Source of the DNA: Anaeramoeba flamelloides
Lineage: Eukaryota > Metamonada > Anaeramoebidae
Reading direction: 5' to 3'
Length of the DNA: 64,000 bases
NCBI GenBank assembly: GCA_027625915.1
Contig: JANTQA010000021.1
Span: 310,001 to 374,000, forward strand
A program made the position numbers and the translations under genes. This document shows positions 12,463-22,853 of this stretch, piece by piece. The number at the start of each line of letters is the position of its first letter. Position 1 is the first letter of the stretch. Under the pieces are notes generated by a model that ran no database searches, was not told where the DNA came from, and saw only the letters and a list, made by a program, of their open reading frames with translations.

Positions 12463-12897
12463 ACTGTTGTGGAAAAAAAGTGAAACTGGAAAAAAAGTGA
12501 AACACAGTTTTTAATTGGGAACATTACTGAAAATGAAAAGTAAAATCAATGAAAAGAAGAAACCAATTAACTTCAAATAATAACTCATTATATTATTTTC
12601 AATCAACCCAACCAATACAATTTAAATCTACATTGATTTATCGAAATTGTTGTTGTGGTTTTGGAGATCTCAAAAATAGTCAATTTTTTGAACAAATTTT
12701 TAATAATTGATCAATCAAAGAAAAGCCCATACCAAAAGATAGTATTTAATAAACTGTTATTGTGGCAAATACTTCATTTTGTCTTTATTTATTTATTTAT
12801 TCTTTTTTTCAATGATCTTACTTTGAATTTTTCCTAATGTTCCCAATTAAAAACCGTGTTTCACTTTTTTTCCAGTTTCACTTTTTTTCCAGAACGG
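12463..12897. mobile_element. MITE family A, copy 1 (435 bp, about 60-bp inverted ends)
   Basis: A non-autonomous DNA transposon. The two ends are near-perfect inverted repeats of about 60 bp, each containing GGAAAAAAAGTGAAAC twice and then a block ending in TTAATTGGGAACATTA. TA dinucleotides flank it (12461-12462 and 12898-12899), as expected for Tc1/mariner-type insertion. The interior is AT-rich with no transposase frame. It shares a GATC.ATCAATCAAAG block with the other copies. Confidence 0.85.
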
Positions 12898-12899
12898 TA

Positions 12900-13430
12900 A
12901 ACTAAAATTCAAATTTTTCCACACAGCTAAAAATGTTCCAAACAATCAAAATAATACAATTTCATTGAAATTGGAGATAATTTTGATTTTTGTAAAATAT
13001 GAAAATCATTTTTTCATCTTTTAGTTTTTGTTTTCATTCCATTGTTTGAATTACGTAATTTGCTTTGTTGAACCAAAATTTTTCTACAAGGTTTATATTA
13101 TGTTAAAGTCAAGTTGTTCCAAATAGAAGAACTCAAATAAAATTAGTTGATAGTATCTAACCTTTGATCGATCAATATTCCTAATAGAATTTAAACAAAT
13201 TTACTAATGTATTTTTTTGTTTTGCTCTCTCCAAAATTTTTAACACACCCATGATTTATTTGTATTGATAATTATTTATTTATTGTTTTGTGAGTATTGT
13301 AATTTATAAATAAGTGTTAACATTTCAATTAGTGAATGGTTCTAATTGGGTAAATCTTCGAGAAGTGATTAAATAAGTTTTTTTTTTCACAAATCGAATT
13401 TTGGTGTGTTAAAAATTATGAATTGGGGTT
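12900..13430. mobile_element. MITE family B, copy 1 (531 bp)
   Basis: TA-flanked element with ends beginning AAC and inverted repeats of about 28 bp (left ...TTTTTCCACACAG, right inverted ...TTTTTAACACACC). It has a perfect 12-bp palindrome, TTGATCGATCAA, inside (13164-13175). It is closest to copy 56436-56973. Its left TA is the same TA that ends the family A element, so the two abut with no bases between. Confidence 0.85.
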
Positions 13431-14791
13431 TAGATTTTTAAAAATTTATCAAAATAAACTATCGAATTCTCATATTCAACTTTTTAAAATTCGATATCAA
13501 CATTAAAATTTGATATTGAAAAAATTCCACACTAGCTTTGGAATAACCAGAATGATTCTAAGTTTATTATTTTTGAAATAACACATATCCCATTCAAGAA
13601 TAAATCATTTTGAATGCTAATAAGGAACTGTAATTATTAAAATAATTGCTTTATAAATAGGTATTATGATTTTTTTTTTATTTAATATATATATATATAT
13701 ATATTGATAGAGAACCCATTAAATATCAAGAAATTTAACAAATTATTGTAAATATAATTAAAGATCAATTTTTTCAACAAGAAATATATAAATAGTAATA
13801 GAATGAGTTGCTGAATTCTAAAAGTTGCAAATGTCTTTAGATTTTTTTTTAATTTTAGAAATAAAAAGAAAATTTTTAAAATTTTCTACTTATTTCAAAA
13901 ATTAATAAAAAAACAAAGCCACTCATTTGTTAGGGGTTTCAAAATTTTAAAGAATAGAATAAAATCAAAGATTTTATTCAATTCGTTTGAATTTTGTAAA
14001 ACATTTTTTAGATTTTCTTGAGTTTTCTGTTTATTAGGAAAATCTATAGATTTTCATTAGGTTTTTTTTTGAGTTTTCTATTTATTTGTGAAGCGTTCTA
14101 GGCTTATTTGGGAAGTTTTCTAGGTTTTTTAAGGTTTCTATTTTATTTGTGAATTGTTCAAGGTTTTTTTGAGGTTTTTTTGAGGTTTCCTCGAGGTTTT
14201 CTTTTTATTTGGAAAGTGTTCTAGGTTTTTTTTGAGGTTTTCTATTTTATTTGTGAAGTGTTCGAGTTTTTTTGAGATTTTTTTGAGGTTTTTTTAGGTT
14301 TTCTATTTTATTTGTGAAGTGTTCTAGGTTTTTTTTTACTTTAGAAATAAACAGAAAATTTATTAAAAATTTCAGTTTATTTCTAAAGTAAAAAAAAACC
14401 GAACGAAAATCTATTGATTTTTCAAATAAATAGAAAACTCAAAAAAAACCAAAGAAAATCAATTGATTTTCTTAATAAAATAGAAAACCTTAAAAAAAAA
14501 CTAGAACACTTTTACAGATAAAACAGAACACTCCAGGAAACCTCGGCGAAAATCTATCTATTTTCCAAATAAACAGAGATTAAAGATAACTCCAAGGAAA
14601 TCGCCACCCGTTTTTTGTTTACTTTTTGAAATAAAAAAAAAATTTTACAAATTATCTTTTCATCTCATAAATTTTTAAAAAAAAACCGTTATCTTTTCCT
14701 GAATTTTAATAAAATGAGTTAAATCAAAGATTTTTTCAATTTTTTTGAATTCTGGAAAAGCTCAGCACCTGACAGTACTTGTACACCCCCC

Positions 14792-14830
<39 letters not shown>

Positions 14831-16616
14831 CAATAATAAAATATCAAAAATGTGAAAAATCTAATTATTTTTTTAAAAAAAATCAAGAAAAAATAGAAAC
14901 AAATAACACAGCAACAAAGATATCATGTACGACTTTCAATTAATTTCATTATAATTCTAACTTTATCTTGTAATTTTTTTTTTGCAATGATAAGGAATTA
15001 AATCTATCATTTTTTTCAAAAGAAGTTGATAATTTATTTTATAAAAATGAGACGTTCAGATAAAAATTTTTGAAAATAATTAGAATAATTCTCTAGAAAA
15101 ATGAAAATTTTGAGGGAAAAAGTGAGTTTTACCAAAAAAATCTTAATCATAATATATATGTATCTATACGTGTAAACTATTTTCCAACCATTTTGACACA
15201 CACACAATAACTTTGGTATTAACTATTTTGCCCAGTTTATAATCTTTAGGACGCAACTTTAAATATTCTAAGAAAAAAATTATTTAGGAAATTTCATAAT
15301 TGAAATAATTATTTTCACATTTTTATTTTTGCTTTTTTTTTTTTCTGATTTTTTTATGATATATATTTCATTTACAAATTGTTTTTTATTACAAGATCAA
15401 TGTTTACTTGGTAAAAACATCTTATTTTAATATTATTGAAACCGTGAAAATGATTATAGAGAAATCATATTTATTTTTATTGAAATTTTATTTAGATCTT
15501 GAATTGAAGATCAAAATTAACATTACTGTTTTTCTCAATGAGTAAATCAGAATTTTGTGTTTTTCAAATTTTCAGAAAACCCATGGATTTTTTAGTTTTA
15601 TACAATATAAATATGAACTATTCTTTGATTTGTATTCTTCTAATTATTTCTTATTTGTTCTTTAAAATGCCAATTAAAAAAAATAATAGATATTTGAAAA
15701 AAAATCTTTTTCCCTCTTTTACTGAAACAAAGTTTACTTCTCAGAACAGTGTTTATTACTTTTTCGTCATTTAAGAATTGATAACAAAATGTCCTAATAA
15801 CTTTAAAAGAAAACCTCCTTTTTCTTTTGTTTTTTATTTTAGACTTTAATCTATTTAATAAATCAAGTAGATTTAGTAAATGTTATTATTGTTAAAATCA
15901 AAAGAAAGGTAAATATTCTATAAAGTACACATTTCTTATGAGAAACACCTTAAGATTTAAAAAAAAAACAGCTCATTCAAAGATCTCAAAAAAAGTTTTA
16001 AAGTTGAAATATTTCGACAAATATTGCGAGTTTTTAATGATCAATCTTTGAATTTCTAATTACAAACAAAATTTGCCTTTATTAAAATTATCCAAACAGA
16101 GCAATGTTAAATTTGAAAAAAAAATAAATCAAAAATTAAAATTAGTAAACAAAGGTTATTAAAAGTTAAATAAAATTTCAAAAAATTCTTTTTGTAATAA
16201 TCTAAAACCTTTTTATTAAACTTTGTTTTTCTCAAAAATAAATTGTCATATAAATTTGAAAAAAAAAATAAAATGATCCAATTTAATTTTGTTTTCTATG
16301 ATAAAAATATCAAAAATTTCAAATTCCCACAAAAATAGATACATATATAAATAAATATAATATTTTTTAAATTTTACTGTTTATGGAAAGTAAAATAAAA
16401 ACAATGAGTGAATTTGTTTTTGTTGAAGATAAAAATTTTTTTAAAGAATAATAAAAATACATCATAATATATATATATATATATATCTCTAGATATAATC
16501 AATATATGGATATTAACATAGTAAAAAGTAACTTAAAAATGATGTAATTAAAAACAATTCAAACCTCGCTCTATTTATATATTTATTTAATTTAAAACAA
16601 AATACATGTGATCATA
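13431..16616. other. Gene-poor stretch downstream of the BPI-like gene
   Basis: Contains TA microsatellites (13684-13704, 14795-14822), the palindromic tandem array at 14020-14580 and AT-rich sequence. The frame at 15538-15774 (+, 78 residues) has no recognisable domain and is not called. Confidence 0.45.
14020..14580. repeat. Tandem array forming a large imperfect palindrome
   Basis: The left half repeats a unit of about 60 bp around TTTTCTATTTTATTTGTGAA, GTGTTCTAGG and T-runs roughly five times (14020-14335). The centre is a clean hairpin, 14327-14400, with about 24-bp arms (ACTTTAGAAATAAAC and complement). The right half carries inverted forms of the unit (to about 14580). Similar short blocks (ATCAAAGATTTT) flank it at about 13965 and 14723 in direct orientation. 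Confidence 0.7.
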
Positions 16617-19600
16617 TTAATTGTCTTGAGAAATTTGATCATATAATGAATCACTTAACAAAACATTAGCCAGCCCAACTTCTGCGACCAATTCACAATA
16701 AAAGTCAAAACTTTTTAAAGTATCCCAAAAGATGCTCATTTTCTGGTGGTGCACTAGTTGAGAAATAACGAGAGCAATCAGTATTCCAAGGTATAATGTA
16801 AGCCATATTGCGTAATGGAAATAAACACGGTTTTTATAATAAATGTGACCGATAAATAAGGGTATTGGTGGTATTAGCCAATATGCGATTGTCAAATATT
16901 GCACTGATTTATCCTGATTGGCAATTTGAGAAAAGATCAAGCCAACGAGCAAGGTTAATGGTATTGTTAAAATTGAAGAGGACAAAATGATATTTCTTAG
17001 TGTTTGCAATTTGATTCTTCTTTTTTTTGTCTCCTCGTCTGTGATTAAATAATTTGATGATAAAATGCTTTTGTAATTGAGATCCTGATCCTTGCTACCA
17101 AAAATGGATTTGTCGAGGTTATTAACATTTTTTTTTTGGTTTGGATCATGGTACGCTAATGATAGTTGTTTGGAGTTTTGTCCCTTTTTGCTATTTAAAT
17201 TGCTGAATGTCTTATTCAGGTTAAGGTTTTGAGAATTAAGCGCCAATTGCTCAATTTCCCAAGAGGTGTCCATCAACCCCCAAATTTGGACTTGCTTTTG
17301 AAGCATCAGTGTGGCCGCGCGGACTAGCGCTATTGGGATCGAAATGATTACCAAAATGAATTTGAAAGTGAACACGCCGGCAATCATCATCCCGATGATA
17401 TTTTGAGACATGAACTTGATCATTTTATTGAATTTGGGTGCGCAGAAGGGGCATATTTCCGAAAGGTTCGATGCCCTCAAGTAATTGAACATCGGGATCG
17501 ACAAGATGTTCCCCGCGACACATAGCGATGCAATCATGACATAGAATTTACTCGATTTGAAATTGCCCTTAATGATGTCTTCATAGAGCGACCGGCAAAA
17601 GAAGATGACTGCAGCAACAGAAAATCCAAACGCAATCCATAGTGCCTTTCGAAACAAATCAAAGGCGCCGTTAAACAAATCGCCGTCTTTGGGCCATTTC
17701 AGCGTCATGCCCATATCTAAAAAGATGTTTTCGATCATGCTCTGAGATGAAGAGGTCAGCAAATAATGCAATTGGTCGCTAACAATATATATATATGCGA
17801 TGAATCCAAAAATTAAAAAAATTCTTCGTCCTGAGATCCGATTACCATATTTGACAGTGTCCTTTCTTTCTTTGGTTTCGATGAAAAAATCCCAAATGAC
17901 TTTTAAAACATATAGTACTTTTTTTAAAAATGTATTGTTATTATGTAAATTAATCTGTCTGTTTTGGTAATTTTGAATAATTTCATTATTTTTTTTCATT
18001 AAATTTTCCTTTTTATTCAAAGTGCTATTGTTGTTGTTGTTGTTTTTGCTATTATTATTATTATTATTGTTGTTGATATTATTCTTATTATTATTATTTT
18101 CATCAAATTTTTTATTAAAAAAATTAAAATCAGAAAATTCTTCATTAATTTCCAAAAATTCTTTTTGTCTTTTATATATTTCTTTTTTTATATTATTTTT
18201 TTCGATCGTGATGTCATCGCTCTCTTTATTTTGATCTTTCTTGAATTTGAATACACTTTCTAAATCTTTATTATTCTTGAAAGAAAGAAATTGACCCATT
18301 GTGGAATTATCCAAATCATAACTATTGTAATTATAATTTGTTATACCTAATAATTTGGCTTCTTCTTCATCGTCGTATGTTAATCTGGAAAGCATAAAAT
18401 ATGTAATTACAGAAAAAATGACAAAGCTTGATATCAATAGCCAGATCTGCATTTGTATGATAGGGTTATTGGTATTTTGGTCGAATTGGATATGGTCTTT
18501 TTCAATTTTGAAAATCCAGATATTGCCAATTACAAAGGTTATGAGATGCAGAACTAAGGCAATTATTAAAGAGTTATATAATTTTCTACTAATTACCCAT
18601 CGTGGCGTGGACTTTTTGAAAAAGCAACCGATTGACTTGGAAAAGACATATTTTAAATGCCAAGAGAAGATGATTAAAAGCACCCACTCACTTATCCAAA
18701 TAGTGATCCAGAGAAAGTTTGCTGTAAAGGTTTGATTTAAAATGATCACGGGCATGATCTCGGCGCATGCTTGGATATAGGGGAATAATGAGATCATATT
18801 CATTAAAATTTTGACTTTTGAAGATATGTTTTCAATTTTATCATTTGCTTTAACCTCCTCGATGGTTGTATCCACAGGCTGGAAAATTGGTATTACTTCT
18901 GGATCAATTTCGCTTGAGCTTGTTGTTGAACTAGAACTAGAATTTGATAAATAGCCTAATTCAGAGCTGCTGCTACTACTGCTGCTGTTACCACTACCAC
19001 TACCACTACCACTACCACTAACATTACTATTATTTGGGGATTCAGAATTAGAATTTGAATCTAATTCTGATACTGATTCTAAATCTGTGTTTGGTGAATT
19101 CTGTATATTCATTGGTTGATTGGATCCTGATAGTAATTTATTATTATTGTCTACATTTTTCAGATTATTATTTCTAAGAATTTTTTCATTGACCACTTTT
19201 TTTTCATTCTTAACTTTCTTAAAGGAATTTTTTTTTTTTTTTGTTTTTTTCCCCTTAATAATAGTTGGAATAACATAATTGAAATTTTCTTTTGGCTTAA
19301 ATTGTGGTTCATCATCAGCATTAGGTATTAAATCATATTTGTCATTAAAATGCTTTACTTTGATTACTGGTCTTTTTTTCTGCATACTGTATAAAACAAA
19401 GACAGCTGTTGCAAAGTATACGCCCGGTACGACTGAATGTAAAAAAAATAAAAATAAGCCGGTCACGTATTGGAGAGTGACCCCCATGAACACTGTGCCG
19501 ATTATTTCATCCACATCTGAACGAATTTTCGGGTCGTCTGTGATGTAATGGCCAGTTTTTGGTTTCAAAGTTAACAATTTTGAAAAGTTTATAAAAAAGG

Positions 19601-22600
19601 GGAAAATCAGCAAAATTATCAAAATGCAAATGGGGTAGCAAATCGAAGCAAAAATTCTCATATTTCTTAAGGGCTTTGAAGTCTTGATCGACTTTAAAAA
19701 GTATTGTGCCAAATAAACGATTAGATTGAAAATCGTTACATATACACATAGCCAGCAGCCAAGTTCGGTCCAATTGTCAAACACTATGGTCATCTCATTA
19801 GAATTCAGCTGGCTTACGGAAACGCCCAAGGTTTCTAAAGTATCATCGGAAAATAAGTCAAAGGGCGATCTTTTTTTAAATAAAACTGCAATGACAATAA
19901 AGGGGATGCAGGATAAGACACCGAATAAGGTATGGATTTGGGAATCAAAGCCTGGTAATTTCTTTCGAAACCCAATATACTTTGTGAAAAGGTATTTCAT
20001 TATCAATAGCAAGCGAATTATTTTGTTGAGCAAATACTTGCCAAATCTTAATATGACTCTATTGAGCAGCCAATTTAAGCAATTAATAATAAAGTCAAGT
20101 GTCCTATGAACATATCTATTGTTTTTTCTATAATAATAAATTAAAAGGATAATTAGTGCCACAAAAATTAATATCGCAAGAATAATAAATACAATTTTTA
20201 AAGCCTTCTTGGCAGTAGTGTTGTTATCATTGCTTTTTTTTTTTTTGGCATAGCAAAAATTTAATTTCTTTCCATAGACTATAGTTGTCGTATAATTCAC
20301 CTTATAATCCGCATTGCTTTGTAGTAGACATTCGTTTAGAGAAATTTGATTAATTGTATTCGTACAATTTGTGCAAATGAAATCACAATCTAATTTTAAA
20401 GAAAATTGTGTCCCATTCAGAGCAATTGAGTTACTACTAGTATTTCTCCAATTCTCTTGGCATATTGTTTGATTAACCGTTTGCTTTGTTAAATATGTGA
20501 TATGCGCTAAAGAGTGGTCTGTGCTTTTTAATTCACAATTTTTTTTGTTTTCAAATTGTTTCAAAAATAAATGATCATCGACACTTTCGGTATCGCTATG
20601 TATTGGACCAAAACAAAATTTATCTGAATTGTATTTTTGAATGTAATATGAGCCAGATGACCCCTCATTTTTAATACATGTATTATAATCCCAATCCTTG
20701 TATATAATTCTACACCCTGTGCAGTTGGGAAATTGACAATATAATTCCAATTTCCCATCGTCTTTTGATAATGAATAATATGTTATTTCAATACTTGTAT
20801 ATGGGTTTTGTTTGCATACACCTCCTGTGTCGGTAAGTGGTTGTAAAAATAATTTTTGCCCAATTTTGTTTAATTTACACTCAGAAGAATCATAAGTACT
20901 TAGATAAATAATTGATGAATCTCCTTTGGGGATATTTTTATTAGAAGCTTTAGACAGTTTGCTAGATTTTTCATTTTCTTCTTCATTTTCACTTTTATTG
21001 TTAGTGTTGCATTTGTTGCATTTGTTTTTGTTGTTGTTGTTCAGATTGTTTTTCTTTTCATTTTCATTTTCATCATTATGTTTCTTATTGTTATTATTTA
21101 CTTGAATGAATTTTGAATTAGATGCTAACATTTCTTTTGAATTTGATTTTGAAATTTGAATATCAGGCTTTTCTGAAGATTGGCAATTAATGTTAGTGCA
21201 AGGGATCCAATAAGTCGAAGCCTTATTACATGCACAAAATGAATTTAATTGAACAAACCCATTCACAGTCTTGTTTATATTCAAAATTTTTAAAATCGGA
21301 TGTGGAGTCCAAGGAGCATATTTTTTAGGAATAAAAAAGGGGTGCTTTGAAAAATATTTATTTAAATGCGGTACAATTTGAAGTGCCAATTCAACAAGCA
21401 TTGAATCAACAAGATTCTTTGGTAGCGGTATTTTTGGTTCATATATTTCAAATTGGAAATTAGATGTATCAATGCTGGAAATGCAAATGGTAAAGCCAGG
21501 GTCGTCATTACCCGTGTAGGTGATATTACCAAAGCCCGAAATGTCTGAAAAGGAAAAATTAAAAATTGTGCTTCCAATTTGTTCGGGGATTGCTAATTGG
21601 GAATAATTTTCCAATTCGCTTCCCTCTTGGCTATTCTTACCGTTTGGATCCATCCCAAAATCAAAATCGATGTTATATTTGTCGTTTATCTGGTCCCTGT
21701 CAAGATCATAGCTATATTTCAACGGTGGGCTTAAATCTGTGATATTCCGCGTTTTGTTATCGCACGTCGAATAAATTAAGCCGTGATCTATGTATAGGCT
21801 CAAGTTCCCATTTGAAGGGATCGTGAACAATGGCGCAGAGTATGTGATATTAATGTCAAGAACGGCGTCCAATATTTTGACCTGCTCCTCACCTTCTTCG
21901 TTGCCCGTGATCTCGACAGCCCACCCCATGCCGCTTAATACAGCGTTCGAGAATCTGGCGCCATTCAATAAGATCAGCTTTTCGTCATCGACAATCTCGC
22001 TAGTGTTCCATGACCGGGGTAAGTCGATGTTCGATTGTGAGCCCGGGCAATCCCACGTGACGTTCACCTTCTGGTTCTGATTGTCAAGAACCTGTGCCTG
22101 GAGGACGCCGTTGACGTCCGCGTTGATCGAAGTATCAGGTATAAACGTTAGGTTATTGATTTGGTAACTAAAGAAAATGTCATCGATGGGCTCAAATGTC
22201 TGGGGCGCGCTCCATGTTTGCGACATCGAGTTTGCAAAGTTTTGCAAAATAGTCGTAACGGCATTATGAATAATCGACTTGACATCAACAAACCAATTCA
22301 TCCAAGAGGGGACATGGCATCCAGAATATTGCAAATTTGTATAACTAATCGTCAGGGGCTCGAGGGTGACAGACAATTTGCTTGTAGGCTTGTTCCATTT
22401 GACGTCAAAGGTCGTGGTGATATCTAGCAAGGCAGAAATGTCAACGTTGCCATCACAAATGTTTTTTGAACAGCACCAAAAAAGGATTTTCCATTTGGCT
22501 TCATAATAGATCGGCACAACCATGTCCAATTGCAACTTAAAGTTCGCAACCACTTGCGAGTTGCCGATTTTGATTGACAACGAATTAGGTATCAATGTGA

Positions 22601-22853
22601 TCTTCTTGGTCGCACGGCTCCCATAAATGTCATACGTGTTGTGGCAGCCACCGCCAGAATGGCGATCTGGAAGCTTTGCTTTTTCAATATATTCGATCGC
22701 CTCATTGACAAAGGTCTGGTACCTTTGGGGCGCGTCGTTAAACGCGTTTTGGGTTAATATATAAGTCGCTGCATGCCACGTTGTCGCTGACCGGGCAACG
22801 CAAAATAAAACAAAAATTAGAATGCTCAGGCAAGGTATTGAAATTCTGATCAT
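16617..22853 (-). CDS. BPI-like ectodomain fused to about 16 membrane spans (2078 residues)
   Basis: A single exon. The ATG is fixed by an in-frame TGA immediately before it; stop is TAA. Residues 1-22 are a signal peptide. Residues about 25-545 resemble a two-lobed BPI/LBP-CETP (TULIP) lipid-binding fold. Lobe one carries the paired Cys (ILFWCC, SGCHVP) and long amphipathic helix after WMNWF, and lobe two ends with PHLNKYF and a Cys-bearing strand. Residues 545-870 are Cys-rich and contain a duplicated module (LxCxF..C..C...N.C). The first span is about 885-907, and about fifteen more follow to 2033. Cytoplasmic-type loops are Ser-rich (about 1275-1308) and Asn-rich (about 1582-1617). I know no family with this arrangement. 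A surface or vacuolar receptor or lipid-handling channel is a guess. The BPI call rests on pattern, not a search. Confidence 0.8.
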   Translation of the reverse strand: MIRISIPCLSILIFVLFCVARSATTWHAATYILTQNAFNDAPQRYQTFVNEAIEYIEKAKLPDRHSGGGCHNTYDIYGSRATKKITLIPNSLSIKIGNSQVVANFKLQLDMVVPIYYEAKWKILFWCCSKNICDGNVDISALLDITTTFDVKWNKPTSKLSVTLEPLTISYTNLQYSGCHVPSWMNWFVDVKSIIHNAVTTILQNFANSMSQTWSAPQTFEPIDDIFFSYQINNLTFIPDTSINADVNGVLQAQVLDNQNQKVNVTWDCPGSQSNIDLPRSWNTSEIVDDEKLILLNGARFSNAVLSGMGWAVEITGNEEGEEQVKILDAVLDINITYSAPLFTIPSNGNLSLYIDHGLIYSTCDNKTRNITDLSPPLKYSYDLDRDQINDKYNIDFDFGMDPNGKNSQEGSELENYSQLAIPEQIGSTIFNFSFSDISGFGNITYTGNDDPGFTICISSIDTSNFQFEIYEPKIPLPKNLVDSMLVELALQIVPHLNKYFSKHPFFIPKKYAPWTPHPILKILNINKTVNGFVQLNSFCACNKASTYWIPCTNINCQSSEKPDIQISKSNSKEMLASNSKFIQVNNNNKKHNDENENEKKNNLNNNNKNKCNKCNTNNKSENEEENEKSSKLSKASNKNIPKGDSSIIYLSTYDSSECKLNKIGQKLFLQPLTDTGGVCKQNPYTSIEITYYSLSKDDGKLELYCQFPNCTGCRIIYKDWDYNTCIKNEGSSGSYYIQKYNSDKFCFGPIHSDTESVDDHLFLKQFENKKNCELKSTDHSLAHITYLTKQTVNQTICQENWRNTSSNSIALNGTQFSLKLDCDFICTNCTNTINQISLNECLLQSNADYKVNYTTTIVYGKKLNFCYAKKKKSNDNNTTAKKALKIVFIILAILIFVALIILLIYYYRKNNRYVHRTLDFIINCLNWLLNRVILRFGKYLLNKIIRLLLIMKYLFTKYIGFRKKLPGFDSQIHTLFGVLSCIPFIVIAVLFKKRSPFDLFSDDTLETLGVSVSQLNSNEMTIVFDNWTELGCWLCVYVTIFNLIVYLAQYFLKSIKTSKPLRNMRIFASICYPICILIILLIFPFFINFSKLLTLKPKTGHYITDDPKIRSDVDEIIGTVFMGVTLQYVTGLFLFFLHSVVPGVYFATAVFVLYSMQKKRPVIKVKHFNDKYDLIPNADDEPQFKPKENFNYVIPTIIKGKKTKKKKNSFKKVKNEKKVVNEKILRNNNLKNVDNNNKLLSGSNQPMNIQNSPNTDLESVSELDSNSNSESPNNSNVSGSGSGSGSGNSSSSSSSSELGYLSNSSSSSTTSSSEIDPEVIPIFQPVDTTIEEVKANDKIENISSKVKILMNMISLFPYIQACAEIMPVIILNQTFTANFLWITIWISEWVLLIIFSWHLKYVFSKSIGCFFKKSTPRWVISRKLYNSLIIALVLHLITFVIGNIWIFKIEKDHIQFDQNTNNPIIQMQIWLLISSFVIFSVITYFMLSRLTYDDEEEAKLLGITNYNYNSYDLDNSTMGQFLSFKNNKDLESVFKFKKDQNKESDDITIEKNNIKKEIYKRQKEFLEINEEFSDFNFFNKKFDENNNNKNNINNNNNNNNSKNNNNNNSTLNKKENLMKKNNEIIQNYQNRQINLHNNNTFLKKVLYVLKVIWDFFIETKERKDTVKYGNRISGRRIFLIFGFIAYIYIVSDQLHYLLTSSSQSMIENIFLDMGMTLKWPKDGDLFNGAFDLFRKALWIAFGFSVAAVIFFCRSLYEDIIKGNFKSSKFYVMIASLCVAGNILSIPMFNYLRASNLSEICPFCAPKFNKMIKFMSQNIIGMMIAGVFTFKFILVIISIPIALVRAATLMLQKQVQIWGLMDTSWEIEQLALNSQNLNLNKTFSNLNSKKGQNSKQLSLAYHDPNQKKNVNNLDKSIFGSKDQDLNYKSILSSNYLITDEETKKRRIKLQTLRNIILSSSILTIPLTLLVGLIFSQIANQDKSVQYLTIAYWLIPPIPLFIGHIYYKNRVYFHYAIWLTLYLGILIALVISQLVHHQKMSIFWDTLKSFDFYCELVAEVGLANVLLSDSLYDQISQDN

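Noticed and set aside
15538-15774. 78-residue plus-strand frame
   Set aside because: No domain, no splice context, and AT-driven composition.
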